Assembly: GCF_014645815.1 (NCBI RefSeq)
Contig: NZ_BMML01000037.1
Location: 18,114-82,113 of the forward strand
Direction: 5' to 3'
DNA length: 64,000 nucleotides
Origin: Streptomyces fuscichromogenes
GTDB lineage: Bacteria; Actinomycetota; Actinomycetes; Streptomycetales; Streptomycetaceae
Program-made: the position numbers and the translations under genes
Notes under the pieces: model-generated
What the model saw: the letters and a program-made list of their open reading frames with translations, nothing else
Database searches by the model: none
What the model was told of the DNA's origin: nothing
Shown here: positions 17,478-26,091 of the stretch, one piece after another
How the letters are laid out: every line of letters starts with the position of its first letter
Position numbering within the stretch: the first letter of the stretch is position 1

Positions 17478-17506
17478 GTTCAACTGCCGCGTCGATTCAG
17501 TTGAAC
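17478..17506. promoter_or_regulatory. StrR-type activator box 3
   Basis: A 29-bp inverted repeat: GTTCAACTG, 11 bp, CAGTTGAAC, a perfect nine-base dyad. It lies upstream of dpgA and presumably drives the Dpg operon. It also marks the right end of the cluster, as the next genes are general metabolism. I saw nothing else in the 434-bp gap 17155-17588. Confidence 0.82.
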
Positions 17507-17588
17507 ACGGCTGTACACCACGCGACTGGCGTCGCGCGGCCGATTCCCGGTATAGCTGAGAGGGCCTGTGCCGAATTCGACGCCGGGG

Positions 17589-18017
17589 TCAGGAGCCCGC
17601 AAGAAATGTGACGCGCACCTTTCGCTGCGGATTGTCCCTGTTCGTATCGACCAGGCACACCGACTGCCAGGTACCCAGCGCCAGGCGGCCGTTGATCACC
17701 GGAAGGGTGGCGTGCGGGGGCACGATCGCCGGGAGGACGTGGTCACGGCCGTGCCCGGGGCTGCCGTGCCGGTGCTGCCAGCGGTCGTCGGCGGGCAGCA
17801 GGGTGTGCAGCGCGGCCAGCAGATCGTCGTCGCTGCCGGCGCCGGTCTCGATGACCGCGATGCCGGCCGTCGCATGCGGGGTGAAGAGGTTGAGCAGGCC
17901 GTCGCGGCCGGCCGCGGCCTCGCGGAGGAAGGCCTCGCAGTCGCCGGTCAGATCGACGACCCGCTCCCGGCTACCGGTGGTGACATCGAGCTCTCGTGTG
18001 GTGAAGGCATCCGACAT
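17589..18017 (-). CDS. YjbQ family (UPF0047) protein
   Basis: 142 residues starting MSDAFTTREL. The family signatures are clear: LNLFTPHATAGIAVIE, HRHGSPGHGRDHVLPAIV and TWQSVCLVDTNRDNPQRKVRV. Members have weak thiamine-phosphate synthase activity in vitro, and their real role is unsettled. The conserved histidines are present. It is divergent from the flavoprotein gene and probably lies outside the peptide cluster. Confidence 0.9.
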   Translation of the reverse strand: MSDAFTTRELDVTTGSRERVVDLTGDCEAFLREAAAGRDGLLNLFTPHATAGIAVIETGAGSDDDLLAALHTLLPADDRWQHRHGSPGHGRDHVLPAIVPPHATLPVINGRLALGTWQSVCLVDTNRDNPQRKVRVTFLAGS

Positions 18018-18080
18018 GCCCCCATCCTGGCCCATGCGCCCGGCGGGCGGGCGAGTGGCCAGGCCGGACCGGGAAGATCC

Positions 18081-19184
18081 ATGACCGTCCCCGCTGTTGG
18101 TAGAAGCGTGAACAACGCGCGTGAGGTCGAGGCAGTCGTCATCGGAGCTGGTCAGGCGGGGCTGTCCAGCGCCTATCACCTGCGGCGCACCGGCTTCGAG
18201 CCGGACCGCGACTTCGTGGTGCTCGACCGCTCCCCCGCCCCGGGCGGCGCCTGGCAGTTCCGGTGGCCGTCCCTGACGTACGGCAAGGTGCACGGCATGC
18301 ACGCGCTCCCGGGCATGGAGCTGACCGGGGCCGACCCGGCACGGCCGTCCGCCGAGGTCATCGGCGAGTACTTCGCGGACTACGAGCACGCCTTCGGCCT
18401 TCGGGTACGGCGGCCCGTCGACGTCCGCGCGGTGCGCGCGGGCGACGGCGGGCGGCTGCTGGTGGAGACCGACCGGGGTGACTGGGCGGCGCGGGCGCTG
18501 ATCAACGCCACCGGCACCTGGAACCGGCCGTTCCGGCCGCGCTACCCGGGCCAGGAGACCTTCCGCGGGCGGCAGTTGCACACCGCGCAGTACGCCGGTC
18601 CCGAGGAGTTCGCCGGCAGGCGGGTCGTGGTCGTCGGCGGCGGGGCGTCCGGCACCCAGCATCTGCTGGAGCTCGCCCCGTACGCGGCCGCCACCACCTG
18701 GGTCACCCGGCGGCCGCCGGTCTTCCGCGAGGGGCCCTTCGACGAGGGTGCGGGCCGGGCCGCGGTCGCTCTGGTGGAGGAGCGGGTACGGCAGGGACTG
18801 CCGCCGCGGAGCGTGGTCTCGGTCACCGGGCTGCCGCTCAACGACGCGATCCGGCAGGGCCTGAAGGACGGGGTCCTGGACCGGCAGCCGATGTTCGACC
18901 GGATCACCCCCGACGGCGTGGACTGGAACGACGGCCGGCACGTCGACGCCGATGTCATCCTCTGGGCCACCGGTTTCCGCGCCGCCCTCGATCATCTGGC
19001 GCCGCTGCGGCTGCGCGAGCCGGGCGGCGGGATCAGGGTCGAGGGGACCCGCGCGGTCGCCGACCCGCGCGTCCACCTCGTCGGATACGGTCCGTCCGCC
19101 AGCACCGTCGGCGCCAACCGCGCGGGGCGCGAGGCCGTACGGGACATCAGGCGGCTGCTGGCCGGGGACCCGGTCGCCGCGTGA
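18081..19184 (+). CDS. FAD/NADPH-binding monooxygenase-like flavoprotein
   Basis: 367 residues from ATG 18081 (a GTG at 18108 is an alternative). The N-terminal FAD motif is VVIGAGQAGLSSAYHL and a second nucleotide motif is VVVVGGGASGTQHLLEL, arranged as in class B flavin monooxygenases and YpdA-like reductases. LINATGTWNRPFRP and VILWATGFRAALDHL match the conserved ATG motifs. The substrate is unknown. It could act on sulfur compounds, amines or ketones; nothing in the neighbourhood fixes this. Confidence 0.82.
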   Translation: MTVPAVGRSVNNAREVEAVVIGAGQAGLSSAYHLRRTGFEPDRDFVVLDRSPAPGGAWQFRWPSLTYGKVHGMHALPGMELTGADPARPSAEVIGEYFADYEHAFGLRVRRPVDVRAVRAGDGGRLLVETDRGDWAARALINATGTWNRPFRPRYPGQETFRGRQLHTAQYAGPEEFAGRRVVVVGGGASGTQHLLELAPYAAATTWVTRRPPVFREGPFDEGAGRAAVALVEERVRQGLPPRSVVSVTGLPLNDAIRQGLKDGVLDRQPMFDRITPDGVDWNDGRHVDADVILWATGFRAALDHLAPLRLREPGGGIRVEGTRAVADPRVHLVGYGPSASTVGANRAGREAVRDIRRLLAGDPVAA

Positions 19185-19212
19185 CGCGCCGGCGGCTCAG
19201 CGCGGCGGCGGC

Positions 19213-20088
19213 TCAGCGCGGCGGCGGCGAGACCCGCGGCGAGCTCTGCGCCCTGCTGCTCTGTGCGGCGTTGAAGTCGGCCACGTTGCGCTGGTGTTCG
19301 GCGTAGTCGGCGGTGAACCGCGTGTCCCCCGGCTTGACCGTGACGAAGTACAGCCAGTTGCCCGGTGTCGGGTTCAGCGCGGCACGCATCGCGTCCACGC
19401 CCGGGTTGTCGATCGGCGTGGGCGGCAGCCCCATGCGCTGGTAGGAGTTGTACGGGTTCTCGATGCGGGTGTCGTTCAGGGTGGTGTTGAGGGTGCTGCG
19501 GTTGAGGGCGTAGTTGAGGGTGGAGTCCATCTGGAGCGCCATGCCGTGCTGGAGCCGGTTGAAGACGACCCGTGCCACCTTTCCCATGTCGGCCTTGCCG
19601 ACGGCTTCGGCCTGGACGATGCTGGCGATGGTCACCGCCTGGTAGGGGTTCATCGTGTCGCGCTGGGCGCCGGCCGCGACCGGGGCTCCGCCGAATCGCT
19701 GGTTGGCGGTGTCGACCATGAACCGCAGCACCGACTGCGGGGTCGCGTTCTTCTCCAGGGGATAGGTGGCCGGGAAGAGATAGCCCTCCGGGTTGCCCCC
19801 GGCGTCACTGGGGAGTTTCAGGCCCGCGGTGCCGACGGAACCCTTGGTGCTGCCGGCGGGGAGGGCGAGGGCCTTGTCGACGGCGTCGTAGATCTGGGAC
19901 GCGCGCCAGCCCTCCGGGATGACCAGGGTGGCGGGCCTCGCCGTGCCGCCGACCAGCGACAACAGTGGCACCGCCACGGCGGCGCCGGCCACGACGGTAC
20001 CGGCCACACCGCGAACGAGCCTGCCCCGAGGGGTCAGCCGGATCGGGGCACCTCGACTCGGGTTCCGCGACGGAGTGTTCATCTGCAT
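19213..20088 (-). CDS. MltG/YceG-like endolytic transglycosylase
   Basis: 291 residues with a basic N-terminus, one membrane segment (~28-48) and an extracellular YceG-like domain. The catalytic glutamate region is ASIVQAEAVG, followed by VFNRLQHGMALQMDSTLNYAL and NPYNSYQRMGLPPTPIDNPG, which are the family hallmarks. MltG cuts nascent glycan strands and sets their length. This is a second-type, stand-alone copy, as the usual Streptomyces mltG is near aroE/aroC, which are not here. The 257 bp upstream hold only short GC-rich repeats around 20195-20245. Confidence 0.85.
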   Translation of the reverse strand: MQMNTPSRNPSRGAPIRLTPRGRLVRGVAGTVVAGAAVAVPLLSLVGGTARPATLVIPEGWRASQIYDAVDKALALPAGSTKGSVGTAGLKLPSDAGGNPEGYLFPATYPLEKNATPQSVLRFMVDTANQRFGGAPVAAGAQRDTMNPYQAVTIASIVQAEAVGKADMGKVARVVFNRLQHGMALQMDSTLNYALNRSTLNTTLNDTRIENPYNSYQRMGLPPTPIDNPGVDAMRAALNPTPGNWLYFVTVKPGDTRFTADYAEHQRNVADFNAAQSSRAQSSPRVSPPPR

Positions 20089-20344
20089 GCGGGCACGTTA
20101 GCCCGCATAACTCCATAAACCCGACATATCTTCAGCTTGTCGACTACGATTCCCCGACTTCGGAGGACCGACCGACGTGAATGGCCGTGCCCGACGGCCG
20201 TGCCCGACATCCGAGCCCGACATCCGAGCCCGACGACCGAGCCGAACGGCCGGGGTGGTCGGCCGGGGGTGGCCGGCAGGTCGGGGCGGGGACGGTGAGG
20301 CGGTCCCGGTCGTTCGGAGGGAGCCGTCGGCCTCGCTGCCGGGC

Positions 20345-22225
20345 TCAGTTGGTCGGCGGTGTCATGTGCCTGCGGTTGCGGTCGCCTCGTCTCCGCACCG
20401 GGCGCGGGGGCGTCTCCCACTGGGGATCCGCTGCCGGGTCCAGGCGGGCGTCCCGGCGTACCAGTGCGGCGTACCGGCCGTCGAGCCGCAGCAGTTCCTG
20501 GTGTGTGCCGCGTTCGGCCACCTGTCCGGAGTCGAGGACGACGATCTGGTCGGCGCCCTCGATCGTGGACAGCCGGTGGGCGATGGTGACGGTCGTCCGG
20601 TTGGCGGACAGGGCGTCGATCGCGTCCTGGACCGCCTGTTCGGTGCGGGTGTCCAGCGCGCTGGTCGCCTCGTCGAGGATGAGGACCGGCGGGTCGCGCA
20701 GGATGGTGCGCGCGATGGCCAGCCGCTGCTTCTCACCGCCGGAGAAGCGGTGACCGCGTTCGCCGACGACGGTGTCGTAGCCGTCGGGCAGGGCGGCGAT
20801 GTGGTCGTGTATCTGGGCCGCGCGGGCGGCCGCGTGCAGTTCCTCGTCGGTGGCGTCCGGCTTGGCGAAGCGCAGGTTGTCGGCGACCGTGGCGTGGAAG
20901 AGGTACGTCTCCTGGGAGACGACCCCGACCGCGCGGGCGAGGGTGTCGAAGTCGAGGTCACGGACGTCGACGCCGTCCAGGGTGACCCGCCCGCCGGTGA
21001 CGTCGTAGAGCCGGGGAACCAGGTAGCCGAGCGTGGACTTGCCGGCGCCGGTCGGGCCCACGACGGCCAGGCTGCCGCCCGCAGGGACGGTGATGTCGAT
21101 GCCGTCGAGGACGGGCCCGCCCTTGTCGTCGTAACGGAACTCGACCTTCTCGAAGCGCACCTCGCCCTTCACGTGGTCGAGGTGGACCGGCTCGTCCCGC
21201 TCCGTGATGTCGATGGGCAGGTCGAGGTACTCGAAGATGCGCTGGAAGAGCGCGAGGGAGGTCTGGATCTGGACGCCGGTCGCCAGCAGGCTCACGGCGG
21301 GCCGGAACAGGCCCTGCTGGAGGGAGACGAAGGCGACGATGGTGCCGAGCGAGATCTGCGGGCCGCCCATCTGGAGCGCCATGCCCGCGGTCCAGTAGAT
21401 GACGGCGGGCATCGCGGCCATCACGATCGTGATCACGGCCATCCGCCAGCGGCCGGCCATGTTGGAGCGCACTTCCAGGTCGACCAGCTGCTCGGACTCG
21501 TCGGCGAAGGAGGCGGTCAGCGAGTCGGCGCGGCCCATGGTGCGGCCGAGCAGGATGCCGCTGACGGAGAGCGACTCGGTGACCGTCGCGGCCATCGCGG
21601 CCATCTGCTTCTGACGCTGGGTGGTGATCTTCTTGCGCTCGTTGCCGACCCGGCGGCTGATCCACACGAAGACCGGGAGCAGGACCAGCGAGACGACGGT
21701 GAGCCGGTAGTCGAGGGCGATCATCGCGACGATCGTGGCGACCACGCTGGTCAGGTTGGAGACCAGGGAGGTGGCCGTCGAGGTGACGGTGGCCTGCATG
21801 CCGCCGATGTCGTTGGCGATGCGGGACTGCACCTCGCCGGTGCGGGTGCGGGTGAAGAAGGCGAGCGACATGCGCTGCAGCCGGCCGTAGACGGCGGTGC
21901 GCAGGTCGTGCATGACGCGCTGGCCGACGGTGGTGGATATCAGCGTCTGGAGGACGCCGAAGACGCTGGTGAGGACGGCACTGAGGATCATGCCCAGCGC
22001 GAGCAGGCTGAGCAGTCCGGTGCGGCCCTGCGGGATAGCGGTGTCGAGGGTCGCCTTGAGCAGGAACGGGGTGGCGACCGAGACCAGCGAGGCGGCGCCG
22101 ACCAGCAGGCCGACGACCGCGAGCCGGCCGCGGTAGGGGCGGAAGAGCTTGAGGATGCGGCGCACCTGGCGGGGTTGTCCGGCCGAGGTGCCGTCAGGGG
22201 TCCAGTTGATCTCGTCTCGGGGCAT
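20345..22225 (-). CDS. ABC exporter, probably multidrug
   Basis: 626 residues from an ATG preceded by AGGAG. A six-helix exporter domain (~45-330) is followed by an ATPase with Walker A GPTGAGKST, signature FSGGEKQRLA, Walker B VLILDEAT and H-loop IAHRL. All are intact, so it probably works as a homodimer. It is divergent from a MarR gene, and a palindrome lies between them. That arrangement is typical of drug efflux under MarR repression. Confidence 0.92.
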   Translation of the reverse strand: MPRDEINWTPDGTSAGQPRQVRRILKLFRPYRGRLAVVGLLVGAASLVSVATPFLLKATLDTAIPQGRTGLLSLLALGMILSAVLTSVFGVLQTLISTTVGQRVMHDLRTAVYGRLQRMSLAFFTRTRTGEVQSRIANDIGGMQATVTSTATSLVSNLTSVVATIVAMIALDYRLTVVSLVLLPVFVWISRRVGNERKKITTQRQKQMAAMAATVTESLSVSGILLGRTMGRADSLTASFADESEQLVDLEVRSNMAGRWRMAVITIVMAAMPAVIYWTAGMALQMGGPQISLGTIVAFVSLQQGLFRPAVSLLATGVQIQTSLALFQRIFEYLDLPIDITERDEPVHLDHVKGEVRFEKVEFRYDDKGGPVLDGIDITVPAGGSLAVVGPTGAGKSTLGYLVPRLYDVTGGRVTLDGVDVRDLDFDTLARAVGVVSQETYLFHATVADNLRFAKPDATDEELHAAARAAQIHDHIAALPDGYDTVVGERGHRFSGGEKQRLAIARTILRDPPVLILDEATSALDTRTEQAVQDAIDALSANRTTVTIAHRLSTIEGADQIVVLDSGQVAERGTHQELLRLDGRYAALVRRDARLDPAADPQWETPPRPVRRRGDRNRRHMTPPTN

Positions 22226-22289
22226 GGCTCCTGCGGATGGGTGTGGTGTGTACGGACTCACGGAGGATAGCTCACTGTTACCTATACTC

Positions 22290-22316
22290 ACAATGAACAT
22301 AGTCCTGATATTGTTC
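22290..22316. promoter_or_regulatory. Overlapping inverted repeats, putative MarR operator
   Basis: ACAAT (22290-22294) pairs with ATTGT (22310-22314), and GAACA (22295-22299) with TGTTC (22312-22316). They end 5 bp before the MarR start, in an AT-rich patch of 60 bp that also contains TACCTATACT. This is the expected place for an operator controlling both divergent genes. Confidence 0.55.
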
Positions 22317-22320
22317 CCGT

Positions 22321-22773
22321 ATGAGTTCCCCCGACCCCGACGGCCCGCTCGCCGAGCAGCTGCTGCGCCTCACGCGCCGGGTGTGGCGTATCCAGAAACG
22401 CCATTTGGAAGCGCGCGATCTGGGCATCACCCCCGCCCAGTCTCGGCTGCTGCGCACCCTCGCGCACTACGACACCCCTCCGCGCATGGCCGACCTCGCC
22501 GCACGCCTTGAGGTGGTGCCGCGCGCGGTGACGACGCTGGTCGACGGCCTGGAGGCGAGCGGCAAGGTGTGCCGGGTGCCGGATCCGGCCAACCGCCGAG
22601 TGACCCGGATCGAGGTCACGGACGAGGGGCGCGAGACCCTGGGTGAGCTACGGGCGGCACGGCGGTCCGCGGCCGCGGAGATCCTGGCCCCGCTCTCGGA
22701 GGAGCAGCGGGAGCTGCTGGGCGGGCTGCTGGACACGCTGGTCGACGGGCCGGTGCCGGCGAAGCACTGCTGA
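22321..22773 (+). CDS. MarR family transcriptional regulator
   Basis: 150 residues with a complete MarR fold: ITPAQSRLLRTL, MADLAARLEVVPRAVTTLVD (recognition helix) and the wing PDPANRRVTRIEVTDEG. It starts immediately after the palindrome with no ribosome site, so translation is probably leaderless. It is likely the repressor of the divergent ABC exporter and of itself. The ligand is unknown. Confidence 0.92.
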   Translation: MSSPDPDGPLAEQLLRLTRRVWRIQKRHLEARDLGITPAQSRLLRTLAHYDTPPRMADLAARLEVVPRAVTTLVDGLEASGKVCRVPDPANRRVTRIEVTDEGRETLGELRAARRSAAAEILAPLSEEQRELLGGLLDTLVDGPVPAKHC

Positions 22774-22780
22774 GGCGCGC

Positions 22781-22816
22781 CGAAGCGGCTCCCCCGGCCG
22801 CGGGGGAGCCGCTTCG
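22781..22816. terminator. Strong bidirectional terminator
   Basis: A perfect 15-bp stem (CGAAGCGGCTCCCCC with its complement) and a 6-bp loop lie between the convergent MarR and symporter genes. Confidence 0.85.
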
Positions 22817-22830
22817 CCCTCGTCCTGCGG

Positions 22831-24207
22831 TCAGCTCTCGGGCACCGGCTCCTTGACCGGTGCCTCGGCGGCCTCCCCCGGCGCCGCCTCCCCCGCCGCT
22901 TCCTTCGGCGCCGCCTCGACCGAGCCGCCCAGCACCGCCTTCGTCCGCTCGACGTCCAGCGCGCCCTCCCAGCGGGCGACCGCGAAGACGGCGACGCAGT
23001 TGCCGAGCAGGTTGGTGACGACGCGCATCGAGTCCATGATCCGGTCGACGCCCAGCAGCAGGGCGACGGCACCGGCCGGTATCGCGCCGAGCGAGGAGGC
23101 GGTCGCGGACAGGGCGAGGAAGGCCGAACCGGGGATGCCGGCCATGCCCTTGCTGGTGAGCATCAGCACCAGGACGACGGTGATCTGCTGACCGAGGCTC
23201 AGATCGACGCCGACGGCCTGCGCGATGAACAGGGTGCCGATGGAGAGGTACAGCGAGGCGCCGTCGAGGTTGAAGGAGTATCCGGTGGGCAGCACCAGGC
23301 CGACGGCGTCGTCACGTGCCCCTGCCGTGCGCAGCTTCTGCATCACGCGCGGCAGCACGGACTCGGTGGAGGCGGTGCCCAGCGCGAGCAGCAACTCCTC
23401 GCGGATGTGGCGGACGAGCTTCCAGAGGCTGAGCCCGGTGACCGCCCTGAGGGCGACCGCCAGCAGGGCGACGAAGAGCGCGGCGGCCGCGTAGCACAGG
23501 ACGATCAGCTTGGCGTAGGTCTCGATGACGCCGAGCCCGTACTGGCCGATCAGGACGGCCATCGCGCCGAAGACGGCGACCGGGGCGAGCCGCATCACGA
23601 AGCCGACGATCGCGAAGATGATCTCCTGGGCCTGCTCGACGGCGGGGAGCACCTGCGGCACCCTGGTGTGGCCGAGGTGGAGCAGCGCCGCGCCCACCAG
23701 ACAGGCCAGGACCAGCACTTGGAGCAGGGAGTTCTCGGCGAAGGCGCCGATGAAACTGGTGGGCAGCGCGTTGAGGACGAACTCGGTCGTCGAGGGCAGC
23801 GAGCCGCCGCCCGTCTTCGCGTCGACCGCCTTGGCGCTCAGCGTGGCCGGTTCCACGTGCATCCCGGAGCCGGGCTGGACGACATTGGCGGCGACGAGTC
23901 CGATGACCAGCGCGAGCGTGCTCGCCACCTCGAACCAGATCAGGGCCTTGAGCCCGATCCGGCCGAAGGCCTTGAGGTCACCGGCCTTGGCGATGCCGAC
24001 GACGACCACGCAGAAGACGAGCGGGGAGATGATCGTCTTGATGAGCCGGGTGAAACCGTCGCCGAGCGGCTGAAGGTCCGTCGCGAAGCCGGGCCACAGC
24101 TTCCCGACGACGATTCCGAGCACGAGCGCACAGGCGACCTGCGCGAAGAGAGAGGTACACAGTACGCGTGCGACGCGTCGTGGCAGGGACGGTACGGAAT
24201 GCGGCAC
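22831..24207 (-). CDS. dctA: DctA-like dicarboxylate/cation symporter
   Basis: 458 residues from a GTG 4 bp after AGGAGT. It is a DAACS-family membrane protein: the LGTASTESVLPRVM hairpin (serine-rich re-entrant loop), PTGYSFNLDGASLYLS and MLTSKGMAGIPGSAFLAL with RIMDSMRVVTNLLGN are all present. It imports C4-dicarboxylates or glutamate/aspartate with cations. The tail (~420-458) is rich in Ala, Glu and Pro and probably cytoplasmic. The longer start at 24288 adds residues not seen in this family. Confidence 0.9.
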   Translation of the reverse strand: MPHSVPSLPRRVARVLCTSLFAQVACALVLGIVVGKLWPGFATDLQPLGDGFTRLIKTIISPLVFCVVVVGIAKAGDLKAFGRIGLKALIWFEVASTLALVIGLVAANVVQPGSGMHVEPATLSAKAVDAKTGGGSLPSTTEFVLNALPTSFIGAFAENSLLQVLVLACLVGAALLHLGHTRVPQVLPAVEQAQEIIFAIVGFVMRLAPVAVFGAMAVLIGQYGLGVIETYAKLIVLCYAAAALFVALLAVALRAVTGLSLWKLVRHIREELLLALGTASTESVLPRVMQKLRTAGARDDAVGLVLPTGYSFNLDGASLYLSIGTLFIAQAVGVDLSLGQQITVVLVLMLTSKGMAGIPGSAFLALSATASSLGAIPAGAVALLLGVDRIMDSMRVVTNLLGNCVAVFAVARWEGALDVERTKAVLGGSVEAAPKEAAGEAAPGEAAEAPVKEPVPES

Positions 24208-24375
24208 GGACACTCCTGGTGGGGGGATCGACTCGCAGCAGCCGAGCGGGACTTCTGCGATGCGGAAAGCGGCTTCCGCGTCGACCACTCTGGAGGCCTT
24301 CTTGATCCCGTTCGAGACCGCCGTGTCACAACCGTGTAAATCACCGGCCGAGTGACGCGTCGCACACGACCGGCG

Positions 24376-25971
24376 TCAGCAGCGCCGGTGATCCACCGTC
24401 AGCACCCCTTGTTCCGTGGCCAGCGAGCGGTCGTAGCAGCCGTCGGGGCCGTACAGCCGGTAGCGCTCGCTCGACGTGCCGACCGCGTGCCGCTGGTCGC
24501 GCGGCACGCCGAGGGTGTAGGTCGCGTCACCGCGATAGGTGTCGTCGAGCCGCGACCAGCCGCCGCGGGGCCGGGTGACGGCCGCCCGGTCGCCGAGGGT
24601 GAGTTCGGTGCGCAGCCGGTCGTCGGTGCCGACGGTGACGGCGCCGTTCATCGTGTACGTCCGCAGCGTGTGCGTCCGTCGGGGCACACCGCCCGCCCGC
24701 ACCGTGACGGTCTGGTCGTCCGTCCAGGTGGCGTCGAGCGCGTCCGTCGTCTCGCCGTCGTTCCAGCGGTGCACGGAGGTGTTGGCCAGCGTGCGGTCGA
24801 CGGTGGTGGTCACCCGGCCGTGCGAGGTGTCGACGTATCCGGAGACGGTGAGCCGGTGCCCGGCGTCGGTGTCGACCCGGTACTCGCCGGAACCGGGCGT
24901 GTACACCGAGGAGTTGGCCGGTTCGGAGGCCTTGACCTCGGTCACCTTCCCGGTCACCCGGTCCCGGTGGGCGTCCTGCCACACCAGGATGTTCACGGGG
25001 GCGCTCCAGCCGGACTGCCCCGCGGGCACTCCGACGACCGAGACCTCGACGCTGTGCGGGCGGCCGTCGTCGAGGAGTCCGGCGAACGGCGTCAGGTCGT
25101 ACTCGATCGGCTTGACGTCGAAGGCGCGCGGGGCCGGAACGACGTACCAGAGGAACGGGTTGGACCAGCCGCCGGTCCACACGTTCGGGAACGGCGCGGC
25201 GATCCCGGCCAGTTGGCCGTCGACCTTGATCTGCACCTCCCGGTAGGGCCCGTTGTCCGCCTTGCAGGAGTACGACGCCGGGTCGGCCACCGTCAGGTAC
25301 CAGAACTCCTCGCAGCCGCCGCCCGATCCGGTGGCGTACACCTCGGCGACGACGCGTTCGCTGTTGCGCGGGGTGGTGAGGGTGGTGCCGTCGGCCAGGG
25401 TGAGCACCTTGTCGGGGACCGAGGCCTCGGGGCGTCCCGCGTAGAAGGTGAGCATGGCCTTGACGTCGATGACACCCGTGTAGGTGTCGTCGACAACGTT
25501 GCCGATGAGCATCTCGACGTCCTGTGTGCCGCGGAAGGTGTCGCTGTAGCGGGTGACGTCCTTCTCCACGTGCCACTCGATGCCGTCCGGCGAGGGCTCG
25601 GGGGTGGAGGTGCGCAGCACCTCGACGCCGCCGACGTGCAGGTAGCCCAGTCGGTCGTACTGACGGCCCTTCACCTTGCCGTCCAGCCGCAGGACGACCT
25701 TGCTCCAGCGGTCGCCGCAGCCCTGCGGGGGCGTGTACGTTCCCCGGTACGGCGTGAAGTCGCGGAACCGGGCCTCCGCCAGGGTGACCCGGCAGGACTT
25801 GGCACCCTTGGGCACGGACACCGGCGGGGCGGCGGTCACCGGGTCGTGCCAGTCGGTGCCGAACTCGGCCGGGACGTCGGCGGCACGGGCGGCGGGGGCA
25901 CCCGTACCGAGGAGCGCGCTCGCCAGGAGGGTCGCTCCGGCGAGCATGGACATGACGATCCGTCTTCTCAT
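24376..25971 (-). CDS. Secreted PNGase A-like peptide N-glycosidase
   Basis: 531 residues with a clear signal peptide (MRRRIVMSMLAGATLLASALLG, cleavage after ARA at ~31). The mature part resembles plant/fungal peptide-N4-asparagine amidase A: the paired jelly-roll-like regions around LGYLHVGGVEVLRTSTPEP, GIEWHVEKDVTRYSDTF and VWTGGWSNPFLWYVVPAP are typical. Such enzymes release N-glycans from glycopeptides. A Streptomyces could use it to harvest plant or fungal glycoproteins. It is divergent from a lipoprotein peptidase gene, which would fit joint use of glycoproteins. Confidence 0.8.
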   Translation of the reverse strand: MRRRIVMSMLAGATLLASALLGTGAPAARAADVPAEFGTDWHDPVTAAPPVSVPKGAKSCRVTLAEARFRDFTPYRGTYTPPQGCGDRWSKVVLRLDGKVKGRQYDRLGYLHVGGVEVLRTSTPEPSPDGIEWHVEKDVTRYSDTFRGTQDVEMLIGNVVDDTYTGVIDVKAMLTFYAGRPEASVPDKVLTLADGTTLTTPRNSERVVAEVYATGSGGGCEEFWYLTVADPASYSCKADNGPYREVQIKVDGQLAGIAAPFPNVWTGGWSNPFLWYVVPAPRAFDVKPIEYDLTPFAGLLDDGRPHSVEVSVVGVPAGQSGWSAPVNILVWQDAHRDRVTGKVTEVKASEPANSSVYTPGSGEYRVDTDAGHRLTVSGYVDTSHGRVTTTVDRTLANTSVHRWNDGETTDALDATWTDDQTVTVRAGGVPRRTHTLRTYTMNGAVTVGTDDRLRTELTLGDRAAVTRPRGGWSRLDDTYRGDATYTLGVPRDQRHAVGTSSERYRLYGPDGCYDRSLATEQGVLTVDHRRC

Positions 25972-26091
25972 GGCCGGTGTTCTACGGGGAGTCGGCCTCC
26001 GACCGCAATGACCGGACCGGCCGACCGCATGCCGAAGGCATCTGATGGCACATATGGTGCTATGAGCGGATCACGCTGTCACAGTGCAGCC

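Noticed and set aside
24352..26091. N-terminal extension of the M1 peptidase frame
   Set aside because: The extension is antisense to the PNGase A-like gene; a lipoprotein signal begins at 26092.
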